Source: Scenedesmus sp. ARA3 (taxonomy: Eukaryota; Chlorophyta; Chlorophyceae; Sphaeropleales; Scenedesmaceae). Taken from it: 64,000 bases of DNA. The notes beneath the pieces are model-generated. The model saw only the letters and a list, made by a program, of their open reading frames with translations, was not told where the DNA came from and searched no databases. Position 1 is the stretch's first letter; each line of letters starts with the position of its first letter. The stretch covers positions 1 through 64,000 of the forward strand of contig RWJK01001821.1 in NCBI GenBank assembly GCA_004335835.1, given 5' to 3'. Made by a program: the position numbers and the translations under genes. Positions 24,104 through 36,475 of the stretch are shown here, in pieces.

Positions 24104-27100
24104 CTACTGCACTGACTCGCTGAACAAGGTGCTGTCGTCTGCAAAGCCACCCCTGCCTGCTGCACCTGCGCTGCCATCACCATCTTCATCATCATCTGTT
24201 GCCAGCAGCTCATCCAACAAACCTTGCAGCACCTGCGAGGGGTTGCCAGGGCTGCGGTGCTTGCCCTGTGCCTTTGGGCTGCTACTGCTGTGCTTGCCAG
24301 CTGCTGCCCCTCCGCTGCTGTGCTCGCCAGTCCCTGCTGTCGACAGCAGCTCCTTAATCGCTGCACTCTTGCGCTTGTTATGCCGCAGCTGGACCTGCAG
24401 CAGCCACAGCAGCAGCAGGGATGTCACAGGCAAGCAGACAGCAGGCACTCGGTTTGGGCAGACCACACCACAGTCACAACTGCAGCTGTCAGCCCACCAG
24501 CAAGCAGTGAAGAGATGCTCAAAGCACATGGCTTGCATGCATGCCTCCCAGGCTTGAACCAGACAACAATGCATTGTTGAGAGACAGCCTTGGTGTTGGG
24601 CTTGCTCAACAGTAAAATACAAGCGTTTAGGATGAAGATAGGCACTGCTGCAGCAGTGACGACCAAAACAGCGCCACGCACTGACGGACGGCTGTACTCA
24701 CCTCGCTCATTTTCTCCAGCAGCTGACTCTGCCACTGCAAGCGGCGCTGTGCCTCCTGCAGCTGCACCACCTCAGCTTTGGATGCTGCTGCCAGCTCAAG
24801 CGCTGCATGCCGCTCGCCTTCCAGCACACGCACCTGGGCACAGCAGCCGTGGGACACAGCTAGGCATCAGCACAGCATACCTGTTGAGCTGTGATGGTGC
24901 ACGCTCAGAACGAAACTGTTGTGCTAGCAGGCATGCGCCAAGGTGAGCTTGCTGCAAGCACCACTGGCTGGCAACACCCCGTGCACGTTGAGAGGAGCAA
25001 AGAAGAGCTGCTGGCACTGAGTGTGCACAAAGTACTGCAACCGGCTAAACTGGAGTCAACAAAGGTCAAAATGCAAGCCGTTGTGCAGCACCCTATTCTG
25101 ATGCATCCATGTGCAACTGCGCCCCAGAAGGCCCACCTTCTCCTCCAAAGCTGCAGATGTTGCATCTGCTGCAGCCACCACTGCCTCCACCCCTTCCAGC
25201 CGCTGCAGTGTTGCCAGCAGCAGCGCCTGCAGGTCATCGCGCTCAGCAGCCAGGCTGCACAGCTTCTCTGCAGCGACCTCCTGCGACCTGCGAGGAAACA
25301 GAACATCGCAACAACACACCATGACAACACTGAGGCCACAGCAGCATTTCTTGCTCTGAGCAGCCCTAGATGACACCAGGTGCTGTCAGCTGCTTTGCAT
25401 TGCACTGGCAGCCGCCTGTGCAACAATCGGCACCATTGGACACCCTACCGCAAGCACCCATTTCCAATGTTGAGCTATGCAGCTGGCGCAGCCATTGCTC
25501 ACTTTGCGAGCGCCTCCTCCAGTTGCCGGCTGCGCGCCTGCGCCTCCTCCAGCAGCAGGTCGCGGCCCTTGAGCGCTGCGCGCAGGCTGGACACGTCCAG
25601 CGTCTTGTGCTGGTGCAGCCGCTGCAGCTTGGCCAGCTCCAGCTCCAGCTTGCCGGCTTGCTTGCGGCACGACACTGCCTCGCGGCGCAGTTTGGCCTGG
25701 TGGGAATGTCGTCAAGCACAGCAGAGTTTGAGCATGGCAGAACAGTGCTTGTTGGAGGGAAGTGCAAGGTGAACAGCTACAGGGTTCTGTTCCAAGTAGT
25801 GCAAACAGGGGAGCGACCAGCATACAGGCTTTTTACTGGGCAGCCATGACTGCCACAGTTGTCACAGTGCAGTGTTCGTGCGGTGGCACTGCAGAAATCC
25901 AAACACTGCACAACGGGTTGCTGCTGCATGCTGTCGCTGAGCTTACTTCAGCAGGCTTGCTCGCACCTTATCCTGTGCCCAAGCTGCTTGTGCCTCCTTG
26001 TACTGTGCAAGCACAGTGGCCAAGGGACTGCCTCTGTCAGCTGACACAGCAGCACTTGGTTTCTTGATGGCTGCTGCTGCTGGCGCCTGTCGCTCTGGCG
26101 CAGCAGCTGCTGCTACTGTTAGCGCGCGGTCCACTTGCTCTGCTTCGGCCTGTGCATTGCGCAGCAGTCTCTGAGCTGCCCTCACCAGCAGCTTGCTGTC
26201 TTTCGAGGGGCTTGCTCGAGCTGCTGCGGCTGCTGCGACTGCTGTTGCGGCAGCGGCGGCACTGCTGCTGCTGCTGGACGCACTGCAGATCAGCAAGATA
26301 GTGCTGAGCCTTAGTGGCACGGCAAGCTGACAGAGGGAACACACTGTGCCTCAACCACCTGTAGATTACATGCCACTACTTGCGACTAGTCAATTGACTC
26401 AACTGTTTGCAAGACTCATTGCAGAGTGCTTACAATGGTCGGTGTGCTGCACATCTTACAAGCAAGTAATCTTCCAAAGTACTGCCCTTCTCGCTCACCT
26501 GCGTGCTGCAGTGCGACTGTGTTTTGTGCCAGCTGCTGCTGCTGCGGCAGCTCGTGCTGCTGCCACTGCTGCGGCTGCTTTGTTAGCAATAGGTTTTGTC
26601 GCAGGCGGTTCCTCCCCATCAGTGTCTGCGCTTTTGTTCAGCGCTTGGTGCACGCGGTTACACCTGTCCAGCAGTTGCGCTACCTCGTGGCTGCTTCTGC
26701 AGGATGGGGAAAGTAGACGAGGAGCAAACACTGTGATGCCAGGGCAGCTGTCCTGCTTTGAATTGCGCTGGCATGCAAGGCAGAACTGCAGCACCAGTTC
26801 TGATGTGCTCCACACTGAGACTACTGCTGGTGGGCACTGCAAGCCCAACATCAAATATTGATGCACACCTGTCCAAGTGGGACTCCCATGATGTATCCGC
26901 TCCCTGCTGCATAGGAAAATGTGCAGACTGTCAGCGTTGCTGCAGCTGAGCAGCGCTGCTGCTGGCGTGCTCAGTTTGGTGGCCCACCTTCAAGCCAGCG
27001 GCTTCACTACGCTTCTCACGCTTCGGAGATGCATTGCAAACTGCTGGAGCGTCTATGTGCACGCCCAGCTTCTCAAGCCTAGCCTTCAGCTGCAGCAAGT

Positions 27101-27116
27101 CAACCTTATCTCCCAT
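24104..27116 (-). CDS. Coiled-coil protein of unknown function
   Basis: I do not recognise this gene. Exons in transcription order: 27116-26988, 26906-26869, 26696-26499, 26282-25967, 25696-25503, 25287-25137, 24833-24702, 24394-24104. All eight keep frame and give 482 aa. Exon 2 is only 38 bases and was found because the flanking phases (0 in, 2 out) demanded it. The protein starts MGDKVDLLQLKARLEKLGVH and has an Ala/Ser-rich middle. From about residue 230 it is nearly all heptad-like helix (QAGKLELELAKLQRLHQHKT, EKLCSLAAERDDLQALLLAT, LEGERHAALELAAASKAEVV). It ends in a basic patch (VQLRHNKRKSAAIKELL) and an acidic low-complexity tail. Centrosomal or ciliary coiled-coil proteins look like this, but nothing specific supports that. 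It is head-to-head with the F-box-like gene. Confidence 0.7.
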
Positions 27117-27604
27117 ACCGGCAGAATTCAGTTACACCACTGCTTTAATAATACGTCTACGGTGCCCTAATAGACATATTGCGTCATTTCGGCTCGGGCT
27201 TCGACCCATCCACAGCCATCAACAAGACCCTTCAACTGTCAACTCGGTGCACGCCAGTTGCTCCTTTTAGCGCAGCTCTAAAGCTCGACATACGATTCAC
27301 AGTGCGTAGGTCGATGTGCCTGCCCGTGTCTGATTACTGTTTCGTATTCTGTCATTGGGTTCAAGGGCCATGCATTCCGCTTGGGCCCTCTCAGCAAGGC
27401 TGTCAGCCTCGCTAGCTGACACCATAAACAAATTTGTCTTGAGGTGTTCCGAGGCATTCCATTGTCAGCATCCTGATATTTCATGCCAGCTACCGCGCAA
27501 CCGGGGGCTCTACGTACTTGAGGCAATTCGTGTCTCGTGGTGACACAAACCAAGTGCATTGAGCATCGAAGCAACCTTTCCTAGCTTCCACAATCCTCAC
27601 GGCC
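27117..27604. promoter_or_regulatory. Shared upstream region, coiled-coil gene and F-box-like gene
   Basis: 488 bases separate two divergent start codons. The sequence is free of CAG repeats and lower in GC than the genes. No specific site is recognised. Confidence 0.4.
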
Positions 27605-28589
27605 ATGGAGCTCTGTCATGACATACAGCGCATCCTCCTGGATGTCCTCTCACCTCGGGATGTATGCCACTTGGGCGCTAGCTGCTCCACACTATCAGCA
27701 ATTTCGGCCCAAAGGAGACAAGCCTACATAACCTCAAGGCACAGGCTCGGACTTCGCGCACAGCACATCAGGACAGTCCTGCAGCAGCGCAGGCAGTTCC
27801 TGCAGGAGGAGATCAAGCTGGTGGAGCTGCTGGACACTGTCACAGCTCAGGAGCAGATCCTAGAGCAGCTGCAGGTCAGCAGAACACATTCGACTAGGTA
27901 TTGCAGGCTGCAGCTGCCTTGCTGGCAGGCTGGCAGCCCTGCTGAGTGGCAGCTGCAGCTGCAGTATCCTTGCACGCATGCACAGCAGCCTCATACGGAC
28001 CGGCCCATCAACAGCCCGGTACCCAACAGATAAACAGCAACAGCTGTTGAAACATAAGAGCCTCAACATATCTGCACATGGAGCTGCAGGCGGAGGTGAA
28101 CTTGACGGGTTACCAGCTTCTCTGCCTGCCTGTTTTGCATGTGCTGCAGCGTACGCCAGATGGCATCAGGGACCTGGCAGCAGCAGTGCAGGCCGCCCTG
28201 GCCTCAGTCACACACCAGTCCAGCACACCACCACACGTGCTCAAGGCAGTGCAGGAGGACTGCGTGAGGCTGGCCAACTTTGTGTGCCTGTTTGCTTGGA
28301 AGCTGCACCTGCGCAACAGGCGCGCAGCGCTGCAGCGGCAGCCAGCACAGCAGCAGCCAGCAGCTGCTGACTTCAATGCATGGGATGATGATGAAGATAA
28401 TGCAGCAGAGGCAGGCGTGCAGGTGGTGCTGCTAGAACCCCAGCCAGCTGTACAGCAGCCACAGCAGCATCAGCAGCAGCAGCTGGAGCTTGGAGCAGCT
28501 GCAGCACCACAAGCAGCCGCTGACCCTGCTGTGCAGCAGCAGCAGCAGCAGCAACAGCCAGCTGCGGATGTCCACCCTCATCCCGCGCC

Positions 28590-28630
<41 letters not shown>

Positions 28631-28914
28631 TGGTGCAGGTCACCTCAGTGTCATCTCAGACTGAGCTAGGGCCCAGCCTGGCAGAGGTGTGTGAGCTTGT
28701 GTCGGGCCTGAGAGGCCTGATGGCACCAGCCAACCCCAGCCTGAAGCCCTGCAGGGCCAGCCTCAACCTGCTGCTGCACCACATCAACCTTCAGCTGGCT
28801 GCATGGAACCTGCCGGCTGCTGGTGCTGCTGTGGGGGCTGCTGCAGTTGCTGCTGCTGGGGTTGGTGCTGCTGTGGATGGTGCAGCAGGAGAGCAGGCAG
28901 AAGATGACGTGTAG
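27605..28914 (+). CDS. Possible F-box protein with Gln-rich tail
   Basis: Two exons, 27605-27874 and 28090-28914, give 364 aa. The first 40 residues (MELCHDIQRILLDVLSPRDV, then CHLGASCSTLSAIS) resemble an F-box, the motif that binds Skp1 in SCF ubiquitin ligases; the match is by eye only. A helical stretch follows (TVLQQRRQFLQEEIKLVELL). Exon 2 opens with LTGYQLLCLPVLHVLQ and a region of about 90 residues without recognised similarity. The rest is low complexity: Gln runs at about 28540-28555 and 28590-28630, then Ala/Val-rich sequence to the stop. No substrate-binding repeats (LRR, kelch, WD) are visible. The in-frame junction and the ATG just after a head-to-head promoter support a real gene; the F-box call is tentative. 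Confidence 0.55.
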
Positions 28915-30082
28915 GGCATTGCTGCGTGTTCAGGTGTGAGACTGGACTTGGGTTTGGGCATGGGTGATAAAACGGACTCAGCTGTCTTGGCTGCATCCAG
29001 AGGCAGCAATCATTGCTGACTTTTATATAGCTGTGTATAGCTGCGACAGATATGGTGCTGCAAGGCATGTGCGAGCGTTCTGTAAAGATGGACAGTCTAG
29101 TTATGTGTATTGAGTGTGCGCAGTGGTGCACATGAAGTGTGATCCAGTTGCTTGATACGCAATGTACAGCTGCTTGCTACGCCAAAGTGTGAGACTGTGA
29201 AACTTGGTTGTCTTTTGTGTGCACAAGTGTCTGGGCAGCAGCAGCTGCCAAGAAGTGTGAAAGACTCAGTACTGATAATTCTGCACTGATGCAGACAGGG
29301 ACCTGACTACTATTCCTGGCAGCAGAAGGAGCTTCTGGAAAGCATCTAAAATGTAGGATACAAACTGAGGGCATGAAGGGTACTGCGGCAGGCAGAACTA
29401 CTCACGGCCACGCTTCAGGGCCATGCCATAGCCTTGTCCGCCTCAGGCTGCCAAGGCTTGGCTGCCGTCATGGTGTCAGCAACATGCTCATGCTTGACAA
29501 TCAAGAGGCAGTGCACCCGGCTTGAATTAATACGTCCCATCGCAATCAACATGTGCAGGTCGCATGCTGGATTCCTTTGACCTGTGGGGCTCAGGGAGTG
29601 CAGCACGCAATGCATGCAGTGCCAGGGACCGGAACACAGCCAGCCAGAACCCTAGCGCAACAGTGCTTGCTAGTGATCCTTACTGGCAGCACTTTTGCTG
29701 CCTAGTTGACTGCAAAGTGTGCCATGTATCTACTGGGCAACGTTTTGTCGGCTGTATAAGCGAATACCTGAGTTGCTGGTGCAGATGAGCATGCAGCTGC
29801 TGTGGCACATGTGCGGGACCGGTGGTCAGTGACCGTGTCATATACACACAGCTCAGCAACACTTTTGGCATTCATATCTGTTTTAGGCAAGCTTTCATTA
29901 AACGCTTGCCGCATACTCTCGCCTCTGAGTGCGTCTTCGAATCTGCCAACAACGGAACACATTCGTGCACCACATAGGTGTCAGGAAGCACGGCAGAGAA
30001 AACGTACTGAACTTACAAAGTATACGCTATTGTTCGTAAAGCATCACGGTGGAGCCGCACGTCACCCTGGAGGCCAGGGTTG
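28915..30082. other. Intergenic between F-box-like gene and OPR gene
   Basis: TGTAA at 29081 probably ends the F-box-like transcript. On the minus strand an open frame (29962-29702, MCSVVGRFEDALRGESMRQA onward) and a second one near 29615-29415 have unbiased composition, like first exons elsewhere in this window. I could not join them in phase or recognise them, so no gene is called. Confidence 0.3.
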
Positions 30083-30272
30083 ATGGCTGCTGCTGCTGGT
30101 GGCCTGCACCATGGGTGGTGCACCCAGCTGCAGCAGCAGACGCCTAACTCAACACTCCCAGCAGCACTGCACGGAGGAAACCGCCACATGATGAAGCCTT
30201 TCGTGCATGCTGAGCATGGATGCACCACAGGCTGTGTGCGGTCAGGCACGCGTACCATTCTGCCTGCGTGCC

Positions 30273-30317
<45 letters not shown>

Positions 30318-30705
30318 GCGGCGGCGGCAGCAGGGCGTCCCTGAATGCAATGCAATCCCTGCCTCTGCATGTGAGTGGCTGGTGTGCCCCGCTGCAGCCG
30401 CAGCTGCCTGTGAGGCGCAGGGCCAGCTGCTGCGCACACGCCGCAGCATCAGACATGTTTCCTGCGGCAGGCCGGCAGCAGTGGCAGCAGCAGCAGCAGC
30501 AGCAGCAGCGGCACCTGTCACATGCTGTCCAAGAAATAGGCCATGGCCCTACAATGCAGCTTTCTGCTTTCACTCCTGAGCTTGACGCTAGTGTACTTTG
30601 CAGCTGCCCTTTTGCAGCAGCAGACCAAGCTGAACCACAGTTACCACCAGCAGCAGTAGCAGCAGGAGGGCAGCCACCAGCTATGCTCTCGCCGCAACAT
30701 ACCAC

Positions 30706-30739
<34 letters not shown>

Positions 30740-31676
30740 CAAACTAGCATAGGACAGCCGCAGCAGCAGCAGCAGCAGCAGCCATCAGCACCCCCACTTA
30801 GCCGGCCTCAAGGCGTGAGCCGCGTAGCGATGCGGCAGATGCTGCAGCAGCAGGTGGAGGCGGCCGGCAGTTGGCAGCAGCTGCAGCAGCTGCTGGAGGG
30901 CCGGAAGGAGCAGCTTACACTGAAACACATCAGCACCATGGTGGTTCAGGTGGGGCGGCAGCAGCAGCAGCAGCGGGGTCATGTGGCTGCATATGTGTGT
31001 ACCGTTGCAAGAGCTGTGTGTGGTGTTGCTGGCATTAGGCCAGCAGGCGCTGGTGCAGCACACTGGAAGCACCAGCAGTAGCAGCAGCAGCAGCAGCAGC
31101 AGCAGCGAAGGGGTCGCACTAGACATGTGCAATCTGGCTGCATGATCATATCGTGGTTGCTGTGTAAGACAGCTGCAGGACAACCTGCCCAGAACTATGC
31201 TCACTGCTGAACTGCTTGCGTGTGCTCTGGTCGGACTGCCGAATGACCTGTGCTACACTCTGTCGGCATGCAGGTGGCACGTTTGCAGTCAGCAGAACAG
31301 CGGCGGTTGCAGCAGCAGCTCTACCAGCAGCAGCGGTACAGGCAGTACATGTCGGGCAGCAGCAGCAGCAGGGGTGCTGCAGCACCACCAGCTGACCTGC
31401 TGGTGCCAGCAGCAGCAGCAGCAGCAGGCGCATCAGCAGTGGGGTTCGAGGCTTTTCTGGAGCAGCTCGCAGCAGCAGTGCATGACGTTCTGCTGCGTGA
31501 GCAGTCAGACATGATGCAGGGCCTGCTGGCGAGAGCAGCAGAGGCTGCAGAGGCAGGCGATGCCAGTGACGCTGACAGCAGCAGCAGCAGCAGCAGCGCA
31601 GAGGATGTGACAGGGCTGCCTGCTGCTGGCGCTGGTGCTGGTGCTGTGCAGCAAAGCACTGCACTGCCGCCTGCAC

Positions 31677-31720
<44 letters not shown>

Positions 31721-34700
31721 TTTCGCCATTATCCAGGGCCGCTGTCCAATCACCTGTCAGATGTGTTGTGGGGCTTTGCCAAGCTCAGCCACACTCCGAA
31801 TGATGACGCGCTGCCGCTGCTGTGGGTGGAGGCCTTTGCTGCTGTTGCTGCTGCTGCTAGTGCCGTGTCATACAGCCAGGTGCTGTGGGCACTGGGGCAG
31901 CTGCAGCTGTGGCCTGGGGAGGATGTGATGGCTAGCTTGGCTGCTGAGCTAGGCAGGCGCATGGCAGCAGCAACACCAACAACAGCAGCAGCAGCAGGGG
32001 TAGTAGATGGCCTGGACAGCAGCAGCGGAGGTGCGCCCGCAGCACTGACTGATGCAAGCAGCAGCGCCGGAGTGTTGGAGCAGCAGCTGCTGGGTGCACG
32101 GGCGTTGTCCAACATCCTGTGGTCCTTTTCAGTGCTCGGCTACTCGCCCCAGCCGGAGGTTCTAGCTAGGGTTTGGCGCGGCTCGGCCCAAACCCTATGC
32201 GGCGCATCTCCGCAGGCGCTGAGCAATATGCTGTGGGCTGTAGCAAGCCTGGAGCTTGTTCCCAGTAGGGTTTGGATGGCCAGCTGGCAGCAGGCAGCAC
32301 TGGATGGGCTGCAGCAGCAGCAGTCGAACAGCGCTGACTTGGCGAATGCTGCTTGGGCCCTTGGCAAGATTTCCGGCTCAGCCAAATTGCGGTGAGGGTG
32401 CCTTTTTGCTGGTGTCTGTGGTGGTGGTACAACAGGCATAGTGTTTGTGCAGGTACACAGCAGGAAGGTGTCAGTGCTTAATCAGAGCGTGCGGCCAGGG
32501 ATTCAGTGCAGACAAGGGAATCCGCTGCCAGCACAACGCATGCTGCTGCTTGTATGTCTGCACCCCTGCATTCTGGGTGGATGCTGCCTGCTGCTTGCAT
32601 TGACACCTGAACACTCAAGCCGTTTCGCTGCCGCTTTGTAACTGCACAGGCACCTGCTGCCACCCATGCCATGGCGGCTAGCGCTGATGCATGCGGCTAG
32701 AGTCGTGCTGGCCGGCAACGGCAGCAGCAGCAGCAGCAAGGTTGGCTCGCCGCGTGAGCTGGTGGCTATCGCGTGGGGCCTGACTGCTGCTGGCGTGGCT
32801 TTCTCCAAGGGCTTCACAGAGCGGCTGCTGGCTGCCGTGGCTGCACAGCGGAGTGAGTGCTGCTGCTGCTGCTGTTTCGCGCCATGCTGCTGCTGCTGCC
32901 TTGATTAATCTTCTTTGGTGTATTGCTTGTGTTGCACTGCAGTGCAAAAACGGCTTCACCCCACGGCCAGGTGGTCAATGCTGGCAGCATTGCCTTGCAT
33001 GCACAACCCCAGACAGCACCAGCAACTCAGTAAGTTTCTTGTGCACTTGCTGCATCCGCTGCACTCACCGCTGCTGCTGCTGCTGCTGCTGCTGCTGCAT
33101 CCGCTGCAGTCCACCTCAAGGCGCGCGAGTGGGCGCAGCTGCTGGCTTCACTCGCCAAGCAGGGCGTGACGCCGCCGCTGGCCTGGCAGCGCTGCTGCCA
33201 CGCGGTGCTGCAGCAGCGGCTGCGCTTCTGCTCGGGGCGCGACTTTGGCAGCCTGGCGTGGTCCTTGGGGCAGCTGGGCGTGGCGCCACGGCCGGGCTGG
33301 CGGGAGCGGTGAGTGGTGTAGTGGTGGGATGTGGTGGGCTGTGGTGGGCTGTGGTGGGCTGGTGGCTGTGCTGTGGTGTGGTGGGCTGTGGCGGGCGTGG
33401 CGCCGCGGCCGGGGTGGCAGAGCGGTGAGTGGCCGTACTGTGGTGGGCTGTGGTGGTTTGTGGTCTGCTGTGCTGTGGTGTGATGTGCTGTGGTGGGCTG
33501 TCGTGGGCTGTGATGTGAGGGGTGTGGCGTGGGCCTGGCACAGCTGATTGGTGTGGCTGTTGTGCTGTGTCTGGGCAACCACAGCATGCTACCACCCGCA
33601 GCTTCTTCACGGCTTCGTAAGGGCAGCTGTTCTGTCGTTCTCTGCTCTCCTCCTGCCCTGCAAACACACAGTACCTCACTCTCTGTGCTGGCCTCACCTC
33701 ACCTTACCTTGCTGTGTGTCCTGCAGCTTCTTCACGGACTCGTACGGCCAGCTGTTCTTCCTGTCGCCTTCCTCGGTGTGTGCCGCACACTCCTCCTGTG
33801 CCGCAAGCACATGATACCTCACACTCTGTGCTGGCCTTACGGGATTTGTTTACCCCTGCCCCGCAGCTTCTTCACGGAGTCGTACGGCCAGCTGTTCTTC
33901 CTGTCACCTTCCTCCGTGTGTGCGCTGGCGTGGGGCCTGGGCCGGCTGCGCTGGCGGCCGCCACGCGACTGGCAGGATCGGCTGTTCCTGGAAACGTACA
34001 GCAAGCTGGCGGGGTTCAGGCCGGGCGAGCTGGCAGGTAGGCAGCAGGGTTTAGGGTGGGTGAGCTGGGGTTCAAGGGGTGAGGAGGCAGGCGGCGCCGG
34101 CTGTTTGCAGAGATGTACAGCAAGGTGGCAGGGTTCAGGCCACGCGAGCTGGCAGGTGGGCAGCAGGGGCTGAGAAGTGTGCAATCTGGTGTGCGAACGG
34201 GGTGCTGGACTGATTGCGGCTGCTGTCGCGCTGCCTGCTTGGTGGCGTGACGCGCTCCTGCTGCTGCCTAGGACTCGAGATGCTGACAGATTCTTTTCTT
34301 TGCTGCAGGCACCCTGCATGGCTTGGCGCGGCTGCAACTGCAGCCTCCAGTGCAGTGGATGTGGCAGGCCACAGCAGTCATGGCCCTGGCAGCACCTGAC
34401 ATGCAGCCACAGGAGGTGACCACATGCCTGTGGGCCCTCAGCAAGCTGCGCTACAGGCCCCCTGAGGCATGGCTGGCCGCGCTGGCAGATAGAGCAGCAG
34501 AGCTGCTGCCAGCAGCCTGGCAGCAGCAGCAGCAGCCTGACGGCAGCAGCAGCAGCAGTGGGGGTAAGAAGGTGGCCGGGGGTCTAGCGCGGCACCAGCT
34601 GCAGCTGCAGCAGCAGGCGGATGTTGCAGCAGCGGAGGTGCGGCAGCGGCGGCAGCAGCTGCTGCAGCAGGTGCAGCAGCTGGAGCAGCAGCAGCGGCAG

Positions 34701-34871
34701 CAGCAGCAAGCGCTGCGGGAGCAGCAGCAGGCGCTGCACAGTGAGCAGCAAGCGGAGTGGCACCAGCAGCACCAGCGGCAGCTGCTGCAGCAGTGGCTGC
34801 GGCACCAGAAGCAGCTGCTGCAGCTGCGGGGCGACATGCAGCATCTGGAGCTGCGCCTGCAGAAGTCCAGC

Positions 34872-34932
<61 letters not shown>

Positions 34933-35574
34933 AGTCTCCAGAGCAGGGCTCAAGGGGCCATTCACTGGACTCTAATGATGAGGACGAGCAGCAGCAAAGC
35001 AGCAGTCAGCAGATGGATTCAGGGGCAGCAGCAGCTGATGCGCAGCAGCAGCAGCAGCAGCAGCAGCAGCGTGCTTTGGGTGCTGGTGACATCCGTGTTG
35101 TGTTGGGCTGCCTGGCCCAGCTGCAGTTCACCCTGCACGAGTGAGTGCGGCTGCTGACCAGCACACACATATATCTGGGTAGCTTTTGTCAGGACATAAT
35201 GTGACATATTGCGTGCAAGTGCTGCAACAATCGATAGCTCCAGCAATAATGATATCAAAGTGACATCATGTGAGGCTGCTGCCACTGCTTTCAATGACGT
35301 TCTAGCTTGCTCGTGCCCTTGAGCTGCTGATGTGGCTGTGTGTCCATACTTGTTTGTATTGCTTATAACAATCAAAATGTCTTCTCTTGCTGAACTGCTC
35401 GCGCGCAATGTGCTGTGTGTGCCTGCTGCAGGGAGCATCCACTAGCGGCTGCAGCTCGCAACCTGAGCATCTCTGTTGGCAGCACCAGCAGCCGCAAAAG
35501 CAGGTCAAGGAAGCAGCACGGCGCCAAGCCAGGCTTGCAGGAAGCAGCAGCAGCAGCTGCTGCACTGGACGCTG

Positions 35575-35615
<41 letters not shown>

Positions 35616-35957
35616 GTGCAGCCTGGGCAACAAGCAGCAGCACGCAGACGCAGCCTTGGCCAGCAGCAGCAGGCGCGTGCAGCAGCAGGTGCATCTGCAG
35701 CGGCTGACGGCGCAGAGGCTGTTGGAGACCAAAGTATAGATGATGACGACGATGACACGTTCTTTCCTGCAGGAGTAGGCGCTGAAGATGACGAAGATGA
35801 TGACACGTTCTTTCCTGCAAGTGCTGCTGCTGCTGCTGGTGCAGCTGGCAACTCGCAGAAGGTGCTGGCGCCAGGGGCACTTGCCAGGCGGCGCAGGCAT
35901 GGCAGGCGGTACACAGCCTCACTGCCTGAGGGCTCAAGGAGCGAGATCAGCAACTAA
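30083..35957 (+). CDS. Octotricopeptide repeat (OPR) protein
   Basis: OPR proteins are helical-repeat RNA-binding proteins, abundant in chlorophyte algae, where most act in plastids or mitochondria on individual transcripts (for example Tbc2 in Chlamydomonas). Exons: 30083-30949, 31274-32391, 32650-32852, 33110-33308, 33867-34036, 34309-35140, 35432-35957; 1304 aa. About a dozen degenerate 38-residue repeats are visible, with cores such as LSDVLWGFAKLSHTP, LSNILWSFSVLGYSP, LVAIAWGLTAAGVAF, FGSLAWSLGQLGVAP, VCALAWGLGRLRWRPP and CLWALSKLRYRPPEAWLAAL. The array is interrupted in exon 6 by about 180 residues of Gln/Ala sequence, including an uninterrupted run of more than 20 Ala. The C-terminus is low complexity with two acidic TFFPA segments, and I see no RAP domain. 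The first 250 residues are Gln/Ser-rich; an earlier start or clear transit peptide is uncertain. Confidence 0.8.
33309..33866 (+). repeat. OPR intron 4: GTGGTGGGCT minisatellite and three exon-edge decoys
   Basis: After the donor at 33308, the intron has G-rich GTGGTGGGCT repeats (about 33312-33365 and 33440-33525). A copy of the exon end has its donor at 33424. Two copies of the next exon's start (FFTESYGQLFFLS) begin at 33602 and 33727, before the real one at 33867. The first has TAA in place of TAC. Confidence 0.88.
34100..34165 (+). repeat. Donor-side decoy of OPR exon 5
   Basis: This copies the exon end (TYSKLAGFRPGELAG) with its GTGGGC donor, 119 bases downstream of the real junction at 34036. 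Confidence 0.85.
34876..34933 (+). repeat. Coding GCT/CTG tract (polyalanine)
   Basis: About 19 uninterrupted CTG units inside OPR exon 6 are read as GCT and encode a pure alanine run. Confidence 0.9.
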
Positions 35958-36475
35958 AAAGGAAACAGTCGTAGCAGCAGCGGCGCTGCAGAGCTATGAG
36001 ATGAGGCTTGTTACCCGCTGCTGGCCCAATCACTGGGCCTGAGTGTAGTGGGTGGCTTGTACTGCAAGTGCTTCTGGCAGTACTAGCGTGATGCGCCAAG
36101 ATTGTTAGGCTCGGTAAACCTGATGCAAGTATTATTTCTATTGATCGTTTTACATAAGAGGCGGGGACGTTGCAGCCCAGCTGCTCCACCCAGGCAGCTC
36201 ACCAGGCCCTTGTCATCAACCAGGTGTCACCACTCGTGCAAAGAAAGTCAGAGCTGCTGCTGCTTAGGTCAAACCAGCTGCTCTATGTTGCTTGCCTAGG
36301 TGTTTGCCGTTTGCTGTGCGCCAAGTGTTGCCTCACCAGGCAGCAAACAGTGAGGCACCAGGCTGTTCGACACCAACCAATTATGCCATTGACGTTATAA
36401 ACAATCATTTAGTATCCGAATTTTACAACAGCAGCGACTGATCGGCCTCTGGTAGCTCCAGCTGTGCGCAAATTC
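35958..36475 (+). other. Intergenic between OPR gene and AsnRS gene
   Basis: 518 bases between two co-directional genes. No exon seen. It should hold the OPR 3' end and the AsnRS promoter. Confidence 0.4.

Noticed and set aside
25943..25967. Donor at the AAGTAAGC site near 25948 for coiled-coil exon 4
   Set aside because: It leaves the next exon out of frame. The GTGCGA donor after 25967 keeps it.
28530..28630. CAG runs as CRISPR-like or satellite arrays
   Set aside because: They are simple triplet repeats inside a coding exon without spacers. There is no CRISPR in this eukaryotic window.
29702..29962. 86-codon minus-strand open frame between the F-box-like and OPR genes
   Set aside because: The composition is plausible for a first exon, but no partner exon joins in phase and there is no family signature.
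34438..34965. Long minus-strand polyalanine open frames opposite OPR exon 6 and similar frames elsewhere
   Set aside because: They are reverse reads of CAG/CTG coding repeats in a verified plus-strand exon.
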